Positions 24,211-37,364 of a DNA stretch of 64,000 nt are shown here, piece by piece (position 1 is the first letter of the stretch; each line of letters begins with the position of its first letter). The stretch is from Pseudoscardovia suis (GTDB taxonomy: Bacteria; Actinomycetota; Actinomycetes; Actinomycetales; Bifidobacteriaceae), in assembly GCF_002797875.1 (NCBI RefSeq), contig NZ_PGFC01000002.1, forward strand, positions 310,001 to 374,000, given 5' to 3'. The notes under the pieces were generated by a model. It worked only from the letters and a program-made list of their open reading frames with translations, was not told the origin of the DNA and made no database searches. A program made the position numbers and the translations under genes.

Positions 24211-25209
24211 ATGATGCGCGATGGGGAGCAGGTTGCGCTGGGACACGATACGACGGGGCATGATACGGCGGGGCACGATGCGACCGCGCACGACAGCGCG
24301 GACCGCATCGGCCTTGTGCTCGAAGGCGGTGCGATGCGCGGCATGTTCACCGCCGGAGTGATGGACGTGCTGATGCGAGCGCGCGTGGAGTTCGATTCCA
24401 TGATTGGCGTGTCGGCGGGGGCTGCGCTGGGGTGCAATTACAAGTCCCGTCAGATCGGCCGTGCGTTGCGATACAACAAGCAGTTCTGCGGCGACCCTCG
24501 GTATGTGGGCGTGCGGTCGTGGCTGCGCACCGGAGACCTGTACAACGAACGGTTCGCCTACGGCGTGGTGCCGTTTCTCATTGATCCGTTCGACGAGAAG
24601 GCGTTCGCTGCCAACCCCATGGGGTTCTGGTGCGTGGCAACGGATGCGGACACCGGCAAACCTGCGTATCATTCGATGCCCGTTCACATGGACATGCCTT
24701 TTCTCAGAGCGTCCGCGTCGATTCCCGTGGCGTCGAAGCCCGTGCAGATCGACGGACGGCGCTACGTGGATGGAGGCGTGAGCGACGCAGTGCCGCTCGG
24801 GTTCTTCGAGAGCCAAGGTTTTGGACGCAACGTGGTCGTGCTCACCCAGCCGGATTCGTATCGCAAGACGGCTTTGTCACATATGCATGCGATCCGTTTC
24901 GCGATGCGGCGCATGCCGCGCCTGCTGGAAGCCGTGGAACGACGCCCCGAGGTCTACAATGCCGAGATCGACTATGTGCGCAGCCGCGAGAAGGCGGGGG
25001 CGGCGCTGGTGATCCGGCCGGACGAGTCATTGAACATCGGGGCGATGTGCCGCGATCCGCAGGAATTGCAACGCGTGTATGACGAAGGCGTGAAAGCCGC
25101 CGAGCGGGCGTTGCCCCGGGTGATGGAATTCGTGGGGGAGCGGCATGTGGGGCAGTGCCCGGTGCCGTACACGACCGAGGTGATTGCACCACAGCGCACG
25201 ACCATCTGA
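24211..25209 (+). CDS. Patatin-like phospholipase
   Basis: Patatin-like enzymes hydrolyse acyl esters of lipids with a Ser-Asp dyad. The oxyanion loop GGAMRGMF is at about residues 38-45, the nucleophile motif GVSAG at about 66-70, and the dyad Asp in VDGGVSD at about 186. Starts at 24181 and 24196 are also in frame and would overlap the nuclease gene. I prefer 24211 because AAAGG stands at the right distance. The length is 332. An odd N-terminal stretch has four five-residue repeats of the form GHDTT/GHDTA/GHDAT/AHDSA, encoded by 15-base DNA repeats at about 24241-24300. The neighbour upstream overlaps or abuts, so co-expression is likely. Confidence 0.88.
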   Translation: MMRDGEQVALGHDTTGHDTAGHDATAHDSADRIGLVLEGGAMRGMFTAGVMDVLMRARVEFDSMIGVSAGAALGCNYKSRQIGRALRYNKQFCGDPRYVGVRSWLRTGDLYNERFAYGVVPFLIDPFDEKAFAANPMGFWCVATDADTGKPAYHSMPVHMDMPFLRASASIPVASKPVQIDGRRYVDGGVSDAVPLGFFESQGFGRNVVVLTQPDSYRKTALSHMHAIRFAMRRMPRLLEAVERRPEVYNAEIDYVRSREKAGAALVIRPDESLNIGAMCRDPQELQRVYDEGVKAAERALPRVMEFVGERHVGQCPVPYTTEVIAPQRTTI

Positions 25210-25226
25210 GATGGAGTGACACGCCG

Positions 25227-25255
25227 TTGTGTGAAAGGGCGGTTTGCGTTATAAT
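25227..25255 (+). promoter_or_regulatory. Promoter of rpoB-rpoC
   Basis: TTGTGT at 25227-25232 and a perfect TATAAT at 25250-25255 are 17 bases apart. It starts 15 bases after the patatin stop and 124 bases before the rpoB start. It is the best consensus promoter in the window, fitting a highly expressed gene. Confidence 0.85.
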
Positions 25256-25378
25256 TGCACCGTTTTGTGGCATTTGTCATATAGCGGGCACATGCCAAGG
25301 GATGTCCGCGTAACATATGGCGGTTGCATGGGCATCTGAGAAGCATTGAAAACCAGCGAAAGCAAGGAACCAAGCATT

Positions 25379-28300
25379 TTGGCTGCTCAGACAAACGAAA
25401 GTGTCACCGTCGTCCAGGCGCGCGCTGATGAGAAAGACATCAAGCTGCGCACGGCGACTGACCGCGTGAATTTCGGCTCCATCCGTGAGCCCATCGATGT
25501 CCCTTACCTCCTCGGCGTGCAGACCGACAGCTTCGATTGGCTGATCGGCAACGACCGCTGGAAGGCTCGCGTCGCCCAAGATGAGAAGGACGGCACGTTC
25601 ACCGTTCTCCACACCTCCGGACTCGCGGAAGTGTTCGAAGAAATCTCCCCGATCGAGAACTTCTCGCAGACGATGTCCCTGTCGTTCTCCGACCCGTACT
25701 TCGAGGAGCCCCGCCATTCCGTGGCGCAGTGCAAGGAGAAGGACTACACCTACTCCGCGCCGCTGTATGTGAACGCCGAGTTCTACAACAACGAGACCGG
25801 CGAAATCAAGAGCCAGACCGTCTTCATGGGCGACTTCCCGCTGCAGACGGAGCACGGCACGTTCATCATCGGTGGCACCGAGCGAGTGATCGTCTCCCAG
25901 CTTGTGCGCTCCCCGGGCGTGTATTTCGACCGCACGCGCGATCGCAATTCCGACAAGGAAGTCTTCGGCGCCAAGATCATCCCCAGCCGTGGTTCCTGGC
26001 TTGAGTTCGAGATTGACAAGAAGGACGTGCTCGGCGTGCGCATCGACCGTCGCCGCAAGCAGTCCGCCATCGTCTTCCTCGAAGCCATCGGCATGGACCG
26101 TGAGCAGATCCGCAAGGAATTCGAAGGCTACCCGCTCGTGCTCGACGCCCTCGACAAAGAGACGATCGACAACCAGGACGCCGCCCTCGTGGACATGTAC
26201 CGCAAGCTGCGCCCCGGCGATCAGGCAACGCCCGATGCTGGCCGCGGCCTGCTCGATTCGTTCTACTTCAACACCAAGCGCTACGACCTGGCGCGCGTCG
26301 GCCGTTACAAGGTCAACCGCAAGCTCGGCCTGGAGATCGATTACAACGATCGCAGCCTGCACCTCGAAGACATCATCGCGACGATCAAGTACCTTGAGAC
26401 GCTCCACGATGATGGCGAGACCTTCCCGGGCAAGCGCGACGGCGAGGACGTGCAGCTGCGCGTCGACGTGGACGATATCGATCACTTCGGCAACCGCCGC
26501 ATCCGTCAGGTCGGCGAGCTGATCCAGAACCAGATGCGCACCGGCCTGTCCCGTATGGAGCGCGTTGTGCGCGAACGCATGACGACGCAGGACCCGGGCT
26601 CCATCACCCCGCAGTCCCTGATCAACATCCGCCCGGTGGCGGCTGCGATCAAGGAGTTCTTCGGAACCTCCCAGCTGTCGCAGTTCATGGACCAGAACAA
26701 CCCGCTTGCCGGCATCACGAACAAGCGCCGTCTGTCCGCTCTCGGCCCCGGCGGTCTGTCCCGCGACCGCGCCTCCATGGAGGTGCGCGACGTGCACCCG
26801 TCCCACTTCGGCCGTATGTGCCCGATCGAATCTCCGGAAGGCCCGAACATCGGCCTTATCGGCTCGCTGGCAACCTTCGGCCGTGTCAACCCGTTCGGTT
26901 TCATCGAGACGCCGTACCGCAAGGTCATCGACGGCCAGGTGACGAACGACGTCGTGTACATGACCGCAGACCAGGAAGCCGACCACGTCATCGCCCAGGC
27001 CAACCAGGAGCTGGACGAGAACGGCCGCTTCGTCAACGACACCGCCCTCGTGCGTGATTCCCACGCAGAAGCCGAGGATGTGCCGGTCAGCCAGGTCGAT
27101 TACATGGATGTCTCGCCGCGCCAGATGGTGTCCGTGGGCGCCTCCCTCATCCCGTTCCTCGAGCATGATGAAGGCCACCGAGCACTGATGGGTGCGAACA
27201 TGCAGCGTCAGGCCGTGCCGCTCATCGAATCCGAGCGTCCGCTGGTGGGCACCGGCGGCGAATGGCGTGCGGCAGTGGATTCCGGCGACGTCGTGCTTTC
27301 TGACAACGACGGCGTGGTGACCTACGTTTCCGCTGACCTCATCAAGGTCATGAACGACGACGGCACCGAATCCAAGTACCACTTGGCAAAGTTCCAGCGC
27401 TCCAACCAGACGACGTGCTACAACCAGGTGCCGGTCGTCAAGAAGGGCGATCGCGTCGCCAAGAAGTCCGTGCTCGCCGATGGCCCCGCCACCAACGAGG
27501 GCGAAATGGCACTGGGCAAGAACCTGCTCATCGCGTTCATGCCGTGGAACGGCTACAACTACGAGGACGCCGTCATCATCAACCAGCGCCTCGTGAAGGA
27601 CGACACGCTGTCCTCCATCCACATCGAGGAATACGAAATCGATGCGCGTGACACGAAGCTCGGCCCCGAGGAAATCACCCGCGACTTGCCGAACGTCGGC
27701 GAAGACGCGGTTGCCAACCTCGACGAGCGCGGCATCATCCGCATCGGCGCCGAAGTCAAGGCCGGCGACATTCTCGTGGGCAAGGTCACCCCGAAGGGCG
27801 AGACCGAGCTCACGCCGGAAGAGCGCCTGCTGCGTGCAATCTTCGGCGAAAAGTCCAAGGAAGTGCGCGACTCCTCGCTGCGCGTGCCCCATGGCGAGAC
27901 CGGCGTGGTCATCTCTGTCAAGGAGATCACGAAGGAAGCCGCCGAGGCCGATGGCGATGAACTGCCCAATGGCGTCAACGACCAGATCCGCGTCTACATC
28001 GCACAGCACCGCAAAATCACTCAGGGCGACAAGCTCTCCGGCCGTCACGGCAACAAGGGCGTCATCTCGCGCATCCTGCCCGAAGAGGACATGCCGTTCC
28101 TTGCAGACGGCACGCCGATCGACATCATGCTCAACCCGCTGGGCGTGCCGAGCCGAATGAACCTCGGCCAGGTGCTGGAACTGCACTTGGGCTGGATCGC
28201 TCACGCCGGCTGGGACATCTCCCTCGATCCCGATCTCGAGGCCGAGTGGAAGAAGCACGTGCCTCACGGCGCCGAGAAGGGCAAGCCCGGCACCCCGGTC

Positions 28301-28936
28301 GCCACCCCTGTGTTCGACGGCGTGCGCCCGGATGTGATCCGCGGCCTGCTGAGCACGACCCTGCCCGACCGCGACGGCAACAAGCTCGTCGGCCCCGACG
28401 GCAAGGCGCAGCTGTTCGACGGACGTACCGGCGAACCGTTCCCCAAGCCGATCTCGGTGGGCTACATGTACATGCTCAAGCTCCATCACCTCGTGGACGA
28501 CAAGATCCACGCGCGTTCCACCGGCCCGTACTCGATGATCACCCAGCAGCCGCTGGGTGGCAAGGCTCAGTTCGGCGGCCAGCGCTTCGGCGAAATGGAG
28601 GTGTGGGCCCTCGAGGCCTACGGCGCGGCATACACGCTGCACGAGATGATGACCGTCAAGTCCGATGATGTCGACGGCCGCGTGCGCGTCTACGGCGCCA
28701 TCGTCAAGGGCCAGAACCTGCCGCCTGCAGGCATCCCGGAGTCGTTCAAGGTGCTGCTCAAGGAAATGCAGTCCCTGGCGCTCAACGTGGAAGTGCTCAA
28801 TGCCGATGGCGTGGCCATCGACATGAAGGACGAGGACGATGACCCGGTGTCTCAGTCCAACGACCTGGGCTTCAACATCTCCGCCCGTCCGAACACCGAC
28901 AACGCTCCGGACACCGACCACACCGACGTCATCTGA
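25379..28936 (+). CDS. rpoB: RNA polymerase beta subunit
   Basis: RpoB forms half of the polymerase cleft and binds rifampicin. I choose the TTG at 25379: AAGGAAC lies eight bases upstream, and the product begins [24 protein letters not shown] 33 bases earlier has no such site. The 1185-residue protein has the rifampicin region [17 protein letters not shown] and [10 protein letters not shown] (about residues 429-460) without obvious resistance changes. Downstream are [11 protein letters not shown], the conserved [13 protein letters not shown] and the C-terminal [20 protein letters not shown], seen as [19 protein letters not shown]. It ends in an acidic tail. rpoC follows after 85 bases. Confidence 0.98.
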   Translation: MAAQTNESVTVVQARADEKDIKLRTATDRVNFGSIREPIDVPYLLGVQTDSFDWLIGNDRWKARVAQDEKDGTFTVLHTSGLAEVFEEISPIENFSQTMSLSFSDPYFEEPRHSVAQCKEKDYTYSAPLYVNAEFYNNETGEIKSQTVFMGDFPLQTEHGTFIIGGTERVIVSQLVRSPGVYFDRTRDRNSDKEVFGAKIIPSRGSWLEFEIDKKDVLGVRIDRRRKQSAIVFLEAIGMDREQIRKEFEGYPLVLDALDKETIDNQDAALVDMYRKLRPGDQATPDAGRGLLDSFYFNTKRYDLARVGRYKVNRKLGLEIDYNDRSLHLEDIIATIKYLETLHDDGETFPGKRDGEDVQLRVDVDDIDHFGNRRIRQVGELIQNQMRTGLSRMERVVRERMTTQDPGSITPQSLINIRPVAAAIKEFFGTSQLSQFMDQNNPLAGITNKRRLSALGPGGLSRDRASMEVRDVHPSHFGRMCPIESPEGPNIGLIGSLATFGRVNPFGFIETPYRKVIDGQVTNDVVYMTADQEADHVIAQANQELDENGRFVNDTALVRDSHAEAEDVPVSQVDYMDVSPRQMVSVGASLIPFLEHDEGHRALMGANMQRQAVPLIESERPLVGTGGEWRAAVDSGDVVLSDNDGVVTYVSADLIKVMNDDGTESKYHLAKFQRSNQTTCYNQVPVVKKGDRVAKKSVLADGPATNEGEMALGKNLLIAFMPWNGYNYEDAVIINQRLVKDDTLSSIHIEEYEIDARDTKLGPEEITRDLPNVGEDAVANLDERGIIRIGAEVKAGDILVGKVTPKGETELTPEERLLRAIFGEKSKEVRDSSLRVPHGETGVVISVKEITKEAAEADGDELPNGVNDQIRVYIAQHRKITQGDKLSGRHGNKGVISRILPEEDMPFLADGTPIDIMLNPLGVPSRMNLGQVLELHLGWIAHAGWDISLDPDLEAEWKKHVPHGAEKGKPGTPVATPVFDGVRPDVIRGLLSTTLPDRDGNKLVGPDGKAQLFDGRTGEPFPKPISVGYMYMLKLHHLVDDKIHARSTGPYSMITQQPLGGKAQFGGQRFGEMEVWALEAYGAAYTLHEMMTVKSDDVDGRVRVYGAIVKGQNLPPAGIPESFKVLLKEMQSLALNVEVLNADGVAIDMKDEDDDPVSQSNDLGFNISARPNTDNAPDTDHTDVI

Positions 28937-29021
28937 CACCGGCACCCGCGCGGCGGGCACAATCCCGCCGCGCATTGACCCCCAACGTTACGTTTGAAAG
29001 CAACAAAAGACAGGACATCAA

Positions 29022-33284
<4,263 letters not shown>

Positions 33285-33318
33285 TGATCGCTTGGGTCAC
33301 TGATTACCCAAGACACTG

Positions 33319-33350
33319 ATTGCCCACAGCTTCTTCTGGCTGTGGGCAAT
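33319..33350 (+). terminator. Terminator-like hairpin after rpoC
   Basis: ATTGCCCACAGC at 33319-33330 pairs perfectly with GCTGTGGGCAAT at 33339-33350. The T-run is poor (CGGCATTTT), so it may be a weak or bidirectional terminator. Its position 35 bases after the rpoC stop supports that role. Confidence 0.65.
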
Positions 33351-33371
33351 CGGCATTTTGGGCATTGATGG

Positions 33372-33405
33372 TTCCATGAGTTCCATGAGTTCCATGAGTT
33401 CATGG
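33372..33405. repeat. 9-base tandem repeat
   Basis: The unit TTCCATGAG is repeated three times, followed by a partial fourth copy (TTCATGG). It is a simple-sequence tract with no visible role. Confidence 0.9.
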
Positions 33406-33410
33406 CTTCG

Positions 33411-33461
33411 CATACGCGTGGGGCGGCTTCCGGGGAAACCGGGGCCGCCCCCACGCGTATG
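33411..33461. repeat. Long inverted repeat
   Basis: CATACGCGTGGGGCGGC at 33411-33427 faces GCCGCCCCCACGCGTATG at 33444-33461, with one extra C. The centre can extend the stem through CCGG/CCGG around GGAAA. This is a very stable hairpin. It could terminate the leftward PucR message or both converging messages. Confidence 0.85.
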
Positions 33462-33500
33462 TGCACGCGTATGTGCACGCGTATGTGCACGCGTACACGG
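33452..33500. repeat. 12-base tandem repeat
   Basis: The unit ACGCGTATGTGC occurs three times exactly with a fourth partial copy. It appears to have been copied from the right arm of the adjoining inverted repeat (ACGCGTATG). Confidence 0.9.
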
Positions 33501-33616
33501 TTGAGCGCACGTATGTTCGCGTATTTGCGCTTGGCTGTCTTGGCAGCAGGGATGTTGGCAACAGGAATGTTACGGGTCTCATTGTCACCATTGATGCCCG
33601 ACCCTGCAGGCGTGAT

Positions 33617-35194
33617 TTATAGGTCGGGGTTGGAATCCTGAATCATGCCGATCTTCAAGGCGGTGAGCAATACGTAGGCTTCGCGCGGATCGGTGGGATC
33701 CCAGCCAGTGAGGTCCACGGAGCGACGCAGGCGATAGCGCACCGTGTTGGGGTGCACGGAAAGCTCCTGCGCCGTTTTGTCAAGCGAACCGCCGTTGAAA
33801 AGGTACGCCTTCACGGTGGCGAGCACGGAGTTCTTCTCGTTATTTTGCTTGAGCATGGCATAGATGTCGTTGTACAGCTCGTTGCGGGCATCCGCGTCGC
33901 CGAACAGCGCCCGTTCCGGCAATACGTCGTTGCTGGCGAGCGGACGAGGGCAGTTCGCGATGGCGGAGGCGGCATGGTATCCGCCCAATGCGGCGCGCAC
34001 GGTGTAAGAGGCTCCTTCGAATCCCTGTCGCACCGGCCCCATGCAGACGGGGTGCTGCGCATCGAAGAGCGGCATGACGAGACGCGAAAGGCTGTCGATG
34101 CTCAGACGCTCATCGGGGGAGGCGCCGGCATCGCCGAGCATGGCGTCCAGTGATGGCTGTGCCGCCACATGAGTCGCGTTGTGTTCGCCGCTGTATGACC
34201 CGGCAGCACTGTGTGCCCCGGTCGCGTCGCTGTCCGTGCTGGTGCCGCTGCCACTGCTGGTGGGGGTGATGCGACCTGCGCTGATTGTGGCGCCTGATGC
34301 AAGGGCATGCGCATAAGCGGCGGGATGCTCGGGATCGGTGTCGGGAATGCCTTGCTCCGGCGAACCGAAGAGCGCCACCAGCAGATCCTGATGCTGCGAC
34401 ATGCACACGAATCCGCCCATCGCGCTCACATGCCGGCGCAGCCGGTCCTGCTTCATTCCGGCACGCAGCTCACCCGATGTCGAATCCGGCTTGCCAACGA
34501 ATGCGATGGATTGCGTCTGTGACGTCCAGCGGAACGATGTCATCCGGGCTTGCAAAGACGTGCCGGTTTCGCCGCCGATGAGGGATTCAATGACGAACGC
34601 TTCGTCGCGTGCATCCCACGTGCCGTGCACTTCAGCGGCATTCGCATAGACTTCCGCGGCCGAGAACGCCACGGAGCGTGAGTAAATGAGCGCGGCGTTG
34701 AGCAGGTCCTGTTGTGCCGCGCCGCTGGATGCGAGCATATCGAGGTTGTCCACGATGACTTCGACGATGATGCGCGTTGCGTCAAGGGTCTGCGACAGTT
34801 TGATGGATCGCATGAACTCCACGGGCGCCACAAGAAAGATATGACCGGTGGAGACCGGGGCGTAATCGCGCGGGGAGCGGTAGGATTGCGCCCACGTGAT
34901 GAATCCCCTCACGGCGGTCTCGCACACCATGTGCAGCAGCGCCTTGTCGGACGGCACAAGCTCCGTGTACCAGTCGGTTTGCGCGCTGAGCCGGTTTTCT
35001 GAAATCTCGAGGTATCGTTTCGTCGCCGTGGCGATTCTATCCGGGTCATCCGTGAGCGGGGACGCGGAGCTCGGGGACTGGGACCCTGAGGACTGCAATC
35101 CTGAAGGCTGGGATTGCGCGAGCTCATGCGCTGCGGGCTGCGCGGGGATGGGGGCGCCATGTTGGGGGATGTTTTCTGCGACCATGCATTCCAT
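33617..35194 (-). CDS. PucR family transcriptional regulator, FasR-like
   Basis: The 525-residue protein has the PucR-type C-terminal helix-turn-helix (LFNGGSLDKTAQELSVHPNTVRYRLRRS, seen as KTAQELSVHPNTVRYRLRRS) at about 475-505. A long N-terminal sensor region precedes it, starting with a Gln/Ser/Pro-rich stretch. In Streptomyces a regulator of this family (FasR) sits beside and activates the fatty acid synthase genes. Here it lies in the bioY-birA-acc-fas neighbourhood, which supports the same role by inference. A second ATG nine bases in (35185) is also possible. A low-complexity Ser/Thr/Asp/Gly tract lies near residues 305-340. Confidence 0.8.
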   Translation of the reverse strand: MECMVAENIPQHGAPIPAQPAAHELAQSQPSGLQSSGSQSPSSASPLTDDPDRIATATKRYLEISENRLSAQTDWYTELVPSDKALLHMVCETAVRGFITWAQSYRSPRDYAPVSTGHIFLVAPVEFMRSIKLSQTLDATRIIVEVIVDNLDMLASSGAAQQDLLNAALIYSRSVAFSAAEVYANAAEVHGTWDARDEAFVIESLIGGETGTSLQARMTSFRWTSQTQSIAFVGKPDSTSGELRAGMKQDRLRRHVSAMGGFVCMSQHQDLLVALFGSPEQGIPDTDPEHPAAYAHALASGATISAGRITPTSSGSGTSTDSDATGAHSAAGSYSGEHNATHVAAQPSLDAMLGDAGASPDERLSIDSLSRLVMPLFDAQHPVCMGPVRQGFEGASYTVRAALGGYHAASAIANCPRPLASNDVLPERALFGDADARNELYNDIYAMLKQNNEKNSVLATVKAYLFNGGSLDKTAQELSVHPNTVRYRLRRSVDLTGWDPTDPREAYVLLTALKIGMIQDSNPDL

Positions 35195-35281
35195 TCTATG
35201 TATGAGGCCCGCCGTGCTACCAAGTGCGGCGGGCCTTGAGATGCGAAAATTTATGAGGCTATGCGTCAGTCATGCTATGCG

Positions 35282-35968
35282 TCAGTCATTGTGTGCGGCG
35301 CGGCGCGCGGAGAAAGCCCGGGCGGGGGTCACGGCGGCGGTGGCGACGATGGCCTTCATCGTGTCGCCGATGAAGAACACGGCGCTCGCGGCGGCGAGAG
35401 CGCGGATATCCGTGCCGGTCACGATGGATTGCACGGAAATGCCCACTGCGTACGGCACGAGGATGCAGCCGAGGGCACATGCGATGAAGTTGCGGGCCAG
35501 CGTCAATGCCGCCGACACGGAGCGGTGACCGTCAGCGTGCGCCTGCGCCGGAGCCTTGAGCAGGGCGGTGATGATGGCGGCGGGAACGAAGCCAAACAGG
35601 AATCCTGCGCTGGGGCCAACAAGCGCCGCGGTCGACGCACCGTTTGAGAACACTGGGGCTCCGGCGGCGCCAATCGCCAGATACAGCAGGGCGGCAGATC
35701 CCGCTTCCACAGGCGTGAGGGTGAGTGCGGCGATCATGAGCACGAAGGTCTGCAGCGTGATGCCGACCTCAGTGCCCGGCACCTGGATGCGCCCGACCAT
35801 TGCCGCGACGCACAGAAGTCCTGCGAAAGCGGCGATTTTGAATGCACCGAGCGCGAAGTCGCGCGGGTTGATGGCAGCAGGGATGCCCAAAGTCTGTGCA
35901 AACGACCCTTGGGCCGCGGAACGGGACGGGTTTGCCAAACGGTGCGGATTGTGGTCATGGCGAGACAT
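35282..35968 (-). CDS. bioY: Biotin transporter BioY
   Basis: BioY is the substrate-binding membrane component of biotin ECF transporters. The 228-residue product has about six helices. It carries the family stretch VPGTEVGITLQTFVLMIAAL, then GAAGAPVFSNGASTAALVGPSAGFLFGF (seen as GPSAGFLFGF with YLAIGAAGAPVF before it). A GAAGGAG ribosome-binding site stands before the start. No ECF ATPase or T component is in the window, so it either works alone or shares modules encoded elsewhere. The upstream region, shared with birA, has three copies of one operator. Confidence 0.95.
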   Translation of the reverse strand: MSRHDHNPHRLANPSRSAAQGSFAQTLGIPAAINPRDFALGAFKIAAFAGLLCVAAMVGRIQVPGTEVGITLQTFVLMIAALTLTPVEAGSAALLYLAIGAAGAPVFSNGASTAALVGPSAGFLFGFVPAAIITALLKAPAQAHADGHRSVSAALTLARNFIACALGCILVPYAVGISVQSIVTGTDIRALAAASAVFFIGDTMKAIVATAAVTPARAFSARRAAHND

Positions 35969-36026
35969 GGAAGCTCCTTCTTCTTTTGTGCCATTGTGAG
36001 GAATGAACGTGGAATTCCTATCGAAA

Positions 36027-36044
36027 TTTGTAGAAACCTACAAA
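36027..36044. promoter_or_regulatory. Biotin operator copy 1 (perfect palindrome)
   Basis: TTTGTAG-AAAC-CTACAAA is a perfect 7-4-7 inverted repeat about 60 bases upstream of bioY on the reverse strand. It is the best of three related 18-base sites in the bioY/birA gap. Confidence 0.7.
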
Positions 36045-36061
36045 ACCGATCGTGATGGTCG

Positions 36062-36079
36062 TTTGGAAATCACTACAAA
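36062..36079. promoter_or_regulatory. Biotin operator copy 2 (degenerate left half)
   Basis: TTTGGAAATCACTACAAA has the same 18-base length. The right half CTACAAA is exact and the left half keeps TTTG. It lies 35 bases centre-to-centre from copy 1. Confidence 0.5.
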
Positions 36080-36134
36080 AAAGGCGTAATCAAAGCGCTT
36101 TCTTCACATGGTAACGACACGTATCGGGTTCACT

Positions 36135-36152
36135 TTTGTAAAAACAAACAAA
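36135..36152. promoter_or_regulatory. Biotin operator copy 3, next to birA
   Basis: TTTGTAAAAACAAACAAA matches copy 1 at 15 of 18 positions and lies just upstream of birA, in a good place to control it. Confidence 0.6.
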
Positions 36153-36197
36153 GTTTTTTGAAGATATTTGTTGACCCCGAGGTCGAATCCGAAGGGG

Positions 36198-37187
36198 ATG
36201 GCGGGTAATTTCGCGTATGTGTTAATTACGGATTCACGTACTGAAGCAACAGCAAGTCGTGGTGTGCAGGAGGCGAGCGCAGCGCCGATGCGCGTGCCGG
36301 ATGTCATTGCCGCCGACCGATGCGTTGTGCTTGACACCGTGGAGTCCACGAACACGCAGGCTCGCAAATTGCTGAGCGAAACGATCATGGCGGATGAGAA
36401 CCGTTTCCCTCTGTATGTGCTGCTTGCGGATGAACAGACCGGCGGGCGCGGCAGGTTGGGGCGCACATGGATGAGCGGGCGCAATACGTCGTTCCTCAGC
36501 TCGTTCGTTGTGCGAATCCCCACGGCGCTTGCAACGGGCGCCACCAGCGGATGGCTGACCACGATCGCCGGCATCGACGCCGTTGAATCCCTGCGGTCGA
36601 TCGCGCGCGAGCATGGCGTCGATCCTAGCCATATCGGGCTCAAATGGCCCAACGACATGTATTGGGATGATTGCAAGCTCGGAGGAATCCTCACGGAGCT
36701 TGCAGCAGTGCACACCGGTCTCACCGATGACGCCGTCGTGATTTTCGGTATCGGAATCAACCTGTTTCTTAGCGACCGGCCGACGCGCATCGCCACGTCA
36801 TTGCACCGGCATGTGCCTGGGCTTCCCGCATACCCCGTGCTGCGCAACGAACTGGCGCAGCTCATCGCCCAACGTTTGCGGGTGGATGTGCAGCATTATT
36901 GCGAAGGCGCGCAGTCGAGCATTCCGCGGTTTGCAAAACGGGCGACCGCCCTCAGCTGCACGATAGGGCGGCGGGTGAGCGCCGAACTGCCTGGCGGAAC
37001 GCGCATCACCGGCACGGCCATCGCCATACGCCCCAATGCTGCGTTGGAAATCCGCACGAATGACGGCGACATGGTGAGCGTGACGGCAGGCGACGTGGGA
37101 CTGATACCCCAAGCGATGCCCGGACAGGAGCCATCTGCCAACGCCGCCGGAAGTGCAATGCCAGCGCATTCGCTGCGCTTGGGGTAA
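36198..37187 (+). CDS. birA: Biotin--[acetyl-CoA-carboxylase] ligase BirA, without DNA-binding domain
   Basis: BirA makes biotinyl-AMP and transfers biotin to the carboxyl carrier domain of the carboxylase encoded next. The catalytic motifs GGRGRLGRTW and LKWPNDMYWDDCKLGGIL are intact, and a C-terminal SH3-like domain follows. There is no N-terminal winged helix, so this is a monofunctional ligase. The start is uncertain: 36198 (ATG) is given, but 36168 (TTG) and 36288 (ATG, with AGGAGG rather far upstream, giving MRVPDVIAADR) are also in frame. Similarity to the family begins only around 36300. Confidence 0.93.
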   Translation: MAGNFAYVLITDSRTEATASRGVQEASAAPMRVPDVIAADRCVVLDTVESTNTQARKLLSETIMADENRFPLYVLLADEQTGGRGRLGRTWMSGRNTSFLSSFVVRIPTALATGATSGWLTTIAGIDAVESLRSIAREHGVDPSHIGLKWPNDMYWDDCKLGGILTELAAVHTGLTDDAVVIFGIGINLFLSDRPTRIATSLHRHVPGLPAYPVLRNELAQLIAQRLRVDVQHYCEGAQSSIPRFAKRATALSCTIGRRVSAELPGGTRITGTAIAIRPNAALEIRTNDGDMVSVTAGDVGLIPQAMPGQEPSANAAGSAMPAHSLRLG

Positions 37188-37364
37188 CAGGAGCGAACGG
37201 TCGGCATCGCGGCATCGCGACATAGCTTGGTGCGCGCGCACTCGGCGAAATCGGATAGCAGTGCGAAAGGCCGTTCAGCACAGACTCACAGGCCTACAAG
37301 CTCCAGACCTACAAACGCAGACCATTCTTTCCAACCAACGGACCATTACCAGGGAGGACAATCC

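Larger units (their letters stand above)
33285..33616. other. Repeat-rich convergent gap between rpoC and the PucR gene
   Basis: This 332-base stretch lies between two convergent genes. It holds a terminator-like hairpin, a 9-base tandem repeat, a long inverted repeat, a 12-base tandem repeat and a 15-base near-duplicate (TTGGCAGCAGGGATG and TTGGCAACAGGAATG near 33541-33570). No gene is supported in it. Confidence 0.75.

Noticed and set aside
25277..28975. A 1232-codon open frame on the minus strand covering rpoB
   Set aside because: Same cause: it mirrors rpoB codon bias. RpoB is unmistakable on the plus strand, and the rpoB promoter lies inside the supposed frame.
35282..35647. Plus-strand open frames opposite bioY and the PucR gene
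   Set aside because: BioY and the PucR-type helix-turn-helix are recognisable only on the minus strand. The plus-strand frames have no family features.
36001..36160. A biotin riboswitch or classical BirA box upstream of bioY
   Set aside because: No biotin riboswitch class is established. The half-sites TTTGTAG/CTACAAA have a 4-base centre, unlike the BirA box, and the local BirA has no DNA-binding domain.
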